Shown here: piece after piece, positions 57,947 to 64,000 of the stretch | Layout of the letters: each line of letters starts with the position of its first letter | How positions within the stretch are numbered: the first letter of the stretch is position 1 | Source: Euclidia mi | Taxonomy: Eukaryota; Arthropoda; Insecta; Lepidoptera; Erebidae | Direction of reading: 5' to 3' | Length of the DNA stretch: 64,000 nt | NCBI GenBank assembly: GCA_944739405.2 | Contig: OX123182.2 | Span: 69,443,183 to 69,507,182, forward strand | The notes under the pieces: generated by a model | What the model was told of the DNA's origin: nothing | Databases searched by the model: none | The model's input: the letters and a program-made list of their open reading frames with translations, nothing else | Made by a program: the position numbers and the translations under genes

Positions 57947-59674
57947 ATGAATTACTTTAATATTTTGCCAGTATTATGCTCTATCTATGTATGTCGTTCT
58001 CTTATAAAAGAAATACTTCATATCGACTATAAATTACAATATGACCTATACACCCATACCCATTATGACAATCCGGAACATAACCTGACTTTGTTGATAG
58101 ATAAATGTACTCAATCTGATACACCCTTAGAATATGTAAAAGATGCTTCTACGCCACAAAAATCAGAAGACTTTTTTCGATGCTAAATATTTAAATATAC
58201 TACACCAGAATATAAATGGTCGAGTATCTAAATCTGATCTTTTAGCAGTATCTCTTGTTGAATATAAAAATAACTTTAACGTTTTGTGTATAACTGAACA
58301 CAACATGGTAACCTCTGATAAGGACTCCTTATATATTGGTAATTATAAACTTGTTTCATTGTTCTGTAGGAAAACCCTTCTTTCAAAATTTTTTGAGAAA
58401 GTTGTTCATGACAGTATTTATAACTATTTTGAAATGAACCATTTATTTTGTGAAGAACAGGTTGGCTTCAGAAAGAAGAAATCAATTGATATGGCTTTTT
58501 ATAAACTTCTAAGCACAATTTTAACTGAAATGGATAAAGGCAAACAGGCATGCGCGCTATTCATGGACCTATCAAAAGCCTTTGATTGTGTCGAACATAG
58601 ATTACTATTAAAAAGCTCTATGCATACAGCGTAAGAGGAAATGCCTATGATTTAGTTAAATCTTACTTAGCTGATAGATCACAAATAACACAAATAACTA
58701 GGATATGTCGTATTACTAAAAAAGGCACAGTATATATTTCAGCAAGTAGAACTGTCAAGTTGGGTGTGCCGCAAGGTAGTGTGTTGGGTCCACTCCTTTT
58801 TAATATATATATATATATTAACGATTGCCCAAAAGTGACAAATTATAACACAATATTATTTGCTGACGACAGTACAATTATATTTACTGGAAAAGAGAAG
58901 CTACATATAGAGCAAGAAATAAATTTGACATTGAATAATATTATAAATTGGTTAACATTAAATAATTTAAATATTAATTTAGGTAAAACTCATTTTATGA
59001 CATAAAGAAATAGACTAAGTAAATTGACAAACATGGATATTCGGTATTTGGACCAAAAAATTGAGGAAGTAGGGGTTACGAAGTTTTTAGGCTTAAATAT
59101 TGATAATAACCTTAACTGGAAATAGGATATTGAAACATTGTATCTCAAACTAAATACATATGCATATTATGCACTTCATAGGTTAAAGAAAACAGTGAGT
59201 ATTACAGCTGTTTTAACAGCTTATTATGGGTACGTTTACTCTCTTCTAAGGTATGGTGTTATGTTCTGGAGCAATTCTACTGATAATGAAACTGCATTTA
59301 AGGCGCAAAAGAAATGCATACGGGCAATATTCAGTATTAAAACTACAGATAGCTGTAAATCATATTTTATAAATTTTTAAATTCTAACACTACCATACAT
59401 TTACGTATTGGAAACTGTTGTATTTGTGCGCAAAAATATTCATCTATTTAAAAACCTTAACAGTAAGAGGCGGGACTTGGAAATATGTATGCCCAGAAAT
59501 AAAACAGCCATATTAAATAAGAGTGCACTTTGCATGGCTGTTCGATTGTACAATCGTTTACCTAAAACAGTGCTCGATATCTCAGATAGCGTGTATATAT
59601 TCAAAAATAAAGTGAAACAAATATTACTTGAAAAGAGTTACTATTCGGTAAACGATTATTTAATTGATAAGTAA
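57947..59674 (+). pseudogene. LINE ORF2 (endonuclease and reverse transcriptase), internal deletion
   Basis: The endonuclease start LNILHQNINGRVSKSD and VLCITEHNM (58,195-58,310) runs, without a break in frame, from GNYKLVSLFCRK into reverse transcriptase TLLSKFFEKVVHDS. The rest of the endonuclease and the first part of the reverse transcriptase are therefore deleted. FRKKKSIDMAF and ALFMDLSKAFDCVEH follow, then a one-base loss near 58,612, GVPQGSVLGPLLFNIY, and FADDSTIIF (about 58,857). In-frame stops occur at 59,003 and 59,123, and a shift near 59,380. The C-terminus ends SYYSVNDYL. It nicks target DNA and copies the element when intact; this copy cannot. Confidence 0.85.
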
Positions 59675-59930
59675 TATAATGTAAGCATGTGCATATTTGA
59701 TTAATAATAAACAAATTTTAATTCAATTTAATTCATATACTAGTAATAATTGTATAAACAGCATGTATTTATGAATTTTCTGAATGTAATCCGTATTATT
59801 CCTTGTGTTAATTTTGCATGCTGCTGTGACAGCGGAATATGATGAGACTAATATCATTGTAAGAGCTTTTATACCTACTCATGTTCTGCAAAATAAAGAT
59901 TTGATTTGATTTGACTTGATTTAAATTGTC

Positions 59931-60290
59931 TTTCGGGATATATACCACGTACCTTTGTTAGGAGTAACCGATGTTTCGGCACTGTTGCAAGCGCCATGTT
60001 CACGGATGTAATGAGGGTATTGCGGGTGGATGAATGTTACGAGCAAGTATAACGGTTTACCCGCTTTCTTACTCGTTTTTTGTGTACAACACCACTGCCA
60101 CTGTTTTCACTATCGCACTGTACCCGATCATGACATACTACACTCACTACGTCAGCTCGCGGTTTGAGTTTTTTCGTTTCACGGGTTTTACATAGACGCA
60201 TCACTAGATGCCAGATACTCGACAGTTGAAACCCATCCTCTCTATTGAAATTATTGAACTGTATATAAATTCCGAAAAACAATTTAAATC
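59931..60290 (-). pseudogene. Penelope-like element, extreme C-terminus and terminal repeat
   Basis: Minus frame from 60,282: FNNFNREDGFQLSSIWHLVM, the FNREDG signature that ends Penelope-like proteins (compare 38,616-39,764). The non-coding end follows, with GTGAACATGGCGCTTGCAAC and AGTGCCGAAACATCGG (60,004-59,966 on minus). The GIY-YIG and reverse transcriptase domains are missing. It abuts the LINE tail at 59,925. Confidence 0.8.
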
Positions 60291-62534
60291 AAGTTCAAAT
60301 GACCACGAAAGTTTAAATTCCGACATATGACTAACCGATAAACTGAATCTTAGGTATATAGGGAAGGGTGTACGCAACGCGATCATTCGCGCTTCCATTA
60401 ACAATAATAGTTAGGTACGTAACAAAGGATCTTGCTAACATTGGATTACTAGTTCTACAATTACTAACTGCATGTAACGTCGCCTGAATACATACATAAT
60501 ATAGGTATGAATTTGGACATGCCTGCATGTGGTAACAATAATAATTAAAATTTTAGATGAATCTGTCCACTAATGTGGGAATGGGGTGGTAATAATTTGA
60601 AGAGAATTTTATTTTAACTTTTATTTCTTTAACACAATCTTACAACGTTTTTTACTCCATTCTTGAAGTTTGCACATATACTACTTTCTCCTTGCTTGCT
60701 ATTTACAAACCATAGATAAATTTAAGAAAGGAAACCAAAATGAAAATTAAAAAACCGACTAAATCGATTATTATCATCCGACATTTATATCCTCTACTTA
60801 TACTATAAAACATGTGAGAACTAAATAGTTAATGTATTTACGTTTTGAGCAGCATACTTTAAATTGCAGTCACATTGCAGGTAATGTTTATGCACTGCTG
60901 CGCATCCACTAAAATCGCTTCACTCCGCTCTACACCGCTATTTAAGACCATATTACTCGCCGTAGTCCTTATTATTTGTATTTATAATAATATAAAAAAC
61001 AAAAGTATTGTTTGAAATAGAAATATTGTTTATGATAAGTTAAATCGATTATATCAGTTTAGTAGCGTGTTACTTTGTCTATTGTAAATTTTGACTATGG
61101 TCACACTATGAACTGTAAAATCATTCTTTTTTGATTTATTGTCGGATCCGCAAAAAAAGACTCTCTCTCTGTTCGTTCCGGAAAATTCCCGTTTGTGAAC
61201 GTGTTTTGACTTTGTTTTATTGTATAATTGAATAAAACTGGTTAATAACCTTGCAACTGTCGCTATTGAAGTTTGCCCGACAAAGTTGTGAGCGATTGAT
61301 AAAATTTGTGAACATTGAACAATTGTAAAACTTGTGTGAATTTGTCTACGTGTATCGTGCCCGAAAACATCGTTGGAGGACCGGCTGAGTAACTATAACG
61401 ATTTCCTTATTATTTTGGCCAAAATTATGAGTGTAAATCAGAAATCAGAATCAGAATTAATTTTAACCGCTTTGAAAACACAGTACATATATGTCAGATC
61501 TTTGCCTTGGCTAGACCAGACTGGATGAATTAATCACGCTTCCATTGCCCTCTGCAAACCTTTCCCAGCTTTTCTAGCCAAACTCTGAAAAAGTATGTTT
61601 CATATCTTTTTGGACTGCTGCTGGATATTATTGGCAATCTTGTATATAGGTACATATAGGCTGGATTGATATTAAGAAGATTGGAACGAAAGAATCATCG
61701 TATTCAATTAATATCAGTTGAAAATATTTAGTAATCTTTACAACAATAAACGAAATATTATAACATCCAGGAAGTAAAGAGATGTGTTTATTTTTCATTT
61801 ATCGCAAAACCCCTAAATAGTCGTGCCGTGACTAGCAAAGTACCTTCGCATAAAACTTTACGTTTTATGCGATTACTTTAACGTTTCACGAATAAAACAT
61901 AACTGCGCTACCTTTTGATATCCATTCACTTTACCCAAAACGTGGCCCGGAAACCCTATCAAATCATAAGTACTCTTGAAATGTGTATTTTTAAACATCT
62001 GTGGGAAATTTATAATGGCCGGGTAATATCTCGTCGGAGTACCAGGTATATTTTATGTAAGGTGGGGTTTAGGTAATGAGAATACGTATTAGTCGATCAT
62101 CAATCTTGGCAGGCTCATGTAGGTGGATTGTCTGAAGCTGAAACGCGACGTCCTCATACGCCACCCGTCATTATGTCATCTCACACCTTTTGGATCTTGG
62201 ATCATCTGCCAACTGGCATTTTTTCAGTTATTAATATCGGCACAAAGAACTCTTGCTTTTATTATATCCCACTTTTATTGTATAGGGTTCGTTTTGAGGG
62301 CAATTTCAACAAGTTTCTCAAAGTATATTATTTGATATTATGCGATACTACATGTAGCATATTATTGATTTATATCCATCAAAACGAGGTATATCAACAA
62401 AAAATATTTTATTACATAATTGGCAATACAAAAATGCATATTTAAGTGTCATAAAAGAAAACTACAGGAATTATTCTAAGAAACAGGTTACTTAAAAATG
62501 GCACTTTTAAGGTTTTTACGGATTCAATTCACTA
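60291..62534. other. No gene called; possible retroelement leader
   Basis: At 61,120-61,430 a GC-richer stretch with CGTTGGAGGACCGGCTGAGT leads to ATGAGTGTAAATCAGAAATC (61,428) and a short frame, which could be a retroelement 5' leader, but nothing confirms it. The rest is AT-rich. Confidence 0.25.
61846..61872. repeat. Fold-back, 11-nt perfect arms with a 5-nt spacer
   Basis: TCGCATAAAAC and its reverse complement flank TTTAC. Confidence 0.8.
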
Positions 62535-62741
62535 ATGCATAGCAGTGGCTATATCATTTCATTAATTCGAATAACCCTTCCACTTGTCTGTGTGTTTGTA
62601 ACAATTTCGCCGCTTAATGTTTGCGCCGAATCAGTACAGAGCAAGTTCAAATCCAAAAAAGTACCCACATCGGCCCTTCTTTTCATCCCTGGTGGAGAAA
62701 ACCGTATTTTGGCTTTGGCAACGAAGAGTTCGTTTTTCTAG
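62535..62741 (+). CDS. Small ORF with a signal-peptide-like start (hypothetical)
   Basis: 68 codons. Hydrophobic ISLIRITLPLVCVFVTISPL is followed by NVCAES, a plausible signal cleavage region. It then reads SKFKSKKVPTSALLFIPGGE and NRILALATKSSFF, ending in TAG. The ALLFIPGG block vaguely resembles the start of insect DM4/12-type secreted proteins, which could make this a first exon. No good donor precedes the stop. A chance ORF is possible. Confidence 0.22.
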   Translation: MHSSGYIISLIRITLPLVCVFVTISPLNVCAESVQSKFKSKKVPTSALLFIPGGENRILALATKSSFF

Positions 62742-63066
62742 CTAGTTGAGAATAAGGAAAACGTTTCTAAATATGACCACAACATCCAGTTACACGTTAA
62801 ACACGTTTACCTGTAGATAAAATGAGGCGATAAGAAACTACGAGTAGAACTACGTAATATGGGAAGTTTCTTAAATACACTTTGTAAGTACGTGCCTATA
62901 CGGCAAATGTCAACTGTATATACATAATTGTGTGTATACTACATCTGCTTTAGGGTTTGTTCTCATTAGCGTCTGCCGGGTGCGAAGTGTTGTATATTGT
63001 ATCTGGCGTCGACGCTGCGTACCTACACCCGACGCAAGTATCGCGTATGCGCAGCGGTAGCTCCAC

Positions 63067-63312
63067 ATGCCTCACTCCTTTTCCAACTATAGCGCACATA
63101 GCACGACTTATCTTGTAGTTCGTAACATAATGGTTAAGTTAAGCATGTTAGAAAAGATTGAAAAGGCGCTACCGTTCTTGTATCTTAGATGGTCCTGGTT
63201 CTTGCTCCAAGACAAGTCCCGTTACGCCTTGTCAGAGACCTTCGAAAGTCTAGAAAACTCACCAGAATTGACCACACTCTCATATGAAACGCGCATTCTT
63301 GACAAACGCTAA
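63067..63312 (+). other. ORF with weak gag-like character (hypothetical)
   Basis: 81 codons from ATG. NIMVKLSMLEKIEKALPFLY and LRWSWFLLQDKSRYAL resemble the capsid region of some BEL-type gags (KIxxxLP then a Trp-rich string), ending TRILDKR. No flanking retroelement domain was found. Confidence 0.2.
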
Positions 63313-63792
63313 TGGGATCAAGCCCTTAAGATTGGTACCGGATAAGCGTTATTACAGTCCGTGCCCGCGCACAACTAGAATCTACTATTAGCATAAATAC
63401 CGCTACGCTTGCACTGAGAAAAATAGAAAAGAGGAACCATCTGGTCCTTATATCTCGCAAATCTCAACTATCTTTCTAGACATTAATGTTATTGTAATCT
63501 AAACGGATGAATGATTTCTTGTGATAGTCAATTAGGCGATCCTCTTGTGTGTTAAGATTTAATGCAATTTGTCTATAACTTGTAATAATATTAACAGGTA
63601 CGTTATACATACATTTTTTTTGCGCATACGGCGTCCAGAATGATTTCCAAAAATTAACTCTAAAATCTGAATCCAGCTTCCGTAAATCATCATCAATACA
63701 TGGTTGACAGTACTTTCATAAATTTTCATGTGACTCCTGTACGCTTATAGAATAGGTGCTCAATAAATTCGATTCAGTTTTTGGCTACTACA

Positions 63793-63900
63793 GGTGTCAT
63801 GGAAGTATTCATAGCAAATCCATTAACCTATAGATAATTTTGCTCCAAATGTGTCACGGAGTCATCCATAGCAACTCCGTCAACCTATAGGTATTTTTGC
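63793..63900. repeat. Two-unit tandem repeat, about 57-bp period
   Basis: GTGTCATGG, ATTCATAGCAAATCC, TTAACCTATAG recur at +57 as GTGTCACGG, ATCCATAGCAACTCC, TCAACCTATAG. No function is apparent. Confidence 0.75.
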
Positions 63901-64000
63901 ACTTGATATAAGACCTTAGCTTCTAAACAACTCCTTATTAGAAGAGCGTATTCTGTACACAAACTTTTTCCTGCACAATAAAAGAGGATTATCCAACGTC

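Larger units (their letters stand above)
56950..59925 (+). mobile_element. Jockey/CR1-group LINE with SGNH-type ORF1, internally deleted
   Basis: ORF1, a deleted ORF2, a 3' UTR and a TTTGATTTGATTTGACTTGA tail (59,895-59,920) are all in order, so this was one near-complete insertion. The 5' boundary is approximate and no target duplication was found. Confidence 0.85.

Noticed and set aside
1..64000. CRISPR arrays, bacterial operons, rRNA genes, phage or plasmid features
   Set aside because: None seen; repeats here are eukaryotic transposable elements and fold-backs, without regular repeat-spacer spacing.

Overview
The window reads as repeat-rich nuclear DNA from a lepidopteran, probably a noctuid or related moth. 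This is inferred from the AT-rich background, the overlapping tRNA-derived SINEs, short Helitron-like elements that start TCTTAATATATAAAA and end CTAG, RTE and CR1/Jockey-type LINEs, Penelope-like elements and a BEL/Pao element. No operons, CRISPR arrays or bacterial genes are seen. Almost every long open frame belongs to a decayed transposable element.

Layout. 1-2,750: left-truncated BEL/Pao element on the minus strand (protease, gag, leader). 2,752-3,277: remnant of a Ty3/gypsy errantivirus-like element, ending in a 22-nt fold-back. 3,300-11,540: first copy (A) of a segmental duplication. 11,541-27,369: spacer full of SINEs, LINE remnants, a fold-back MITE, a Penelope-like fragment, a CR1-like LINE with two nested insertions, and an RTE LINE. 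27,370-43,095: second, direct copy (B), longer because of a 3.8-kb extra block, SINEs, a Penelope-like element and a second RTE. 43,096-51,450: mostly non-coding, with SINEs and candidate 5' exons. 51,840-54,700: a LINE, a Helitron-like element and clusters of an unusual 11-bp motif. 54,896-55,639: the best host-gene candidate, a two-exon gene for a small, possibly secreted protein. 56,950-60,290: a LINE with an SGNH-type ORF1 and a Penelope-like 3' remnant. 60,291-64,000: mostly unassigned DNA with two small ORFs.

The duplicated copies are the most useful part, because each acts as the empty-site control for the other. They show copy-specific insertions of a SINE (12-bp TSD), a Helitron-like element (between A and T, no TSD), a SINE-B-type element (18-bp TSD), a Penelope-like element (11-bp TSD) and an RTE, while another Helitron-like copy and an RTE tail are shared and so older than the duplication. 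In the two blocks I compared by eye the copies differ at about 3-5% of bases.

A second theme is fold-back mutation. At least nine near-perfect inverted repeats with spacers of 1-13 nt are present, two of them perfect over 31 and 32 nt. Two lie in copy A where copy B has the simple sequence, and two sit inside the same LINE ORF1, so they look like local inverted duplications formed in place.
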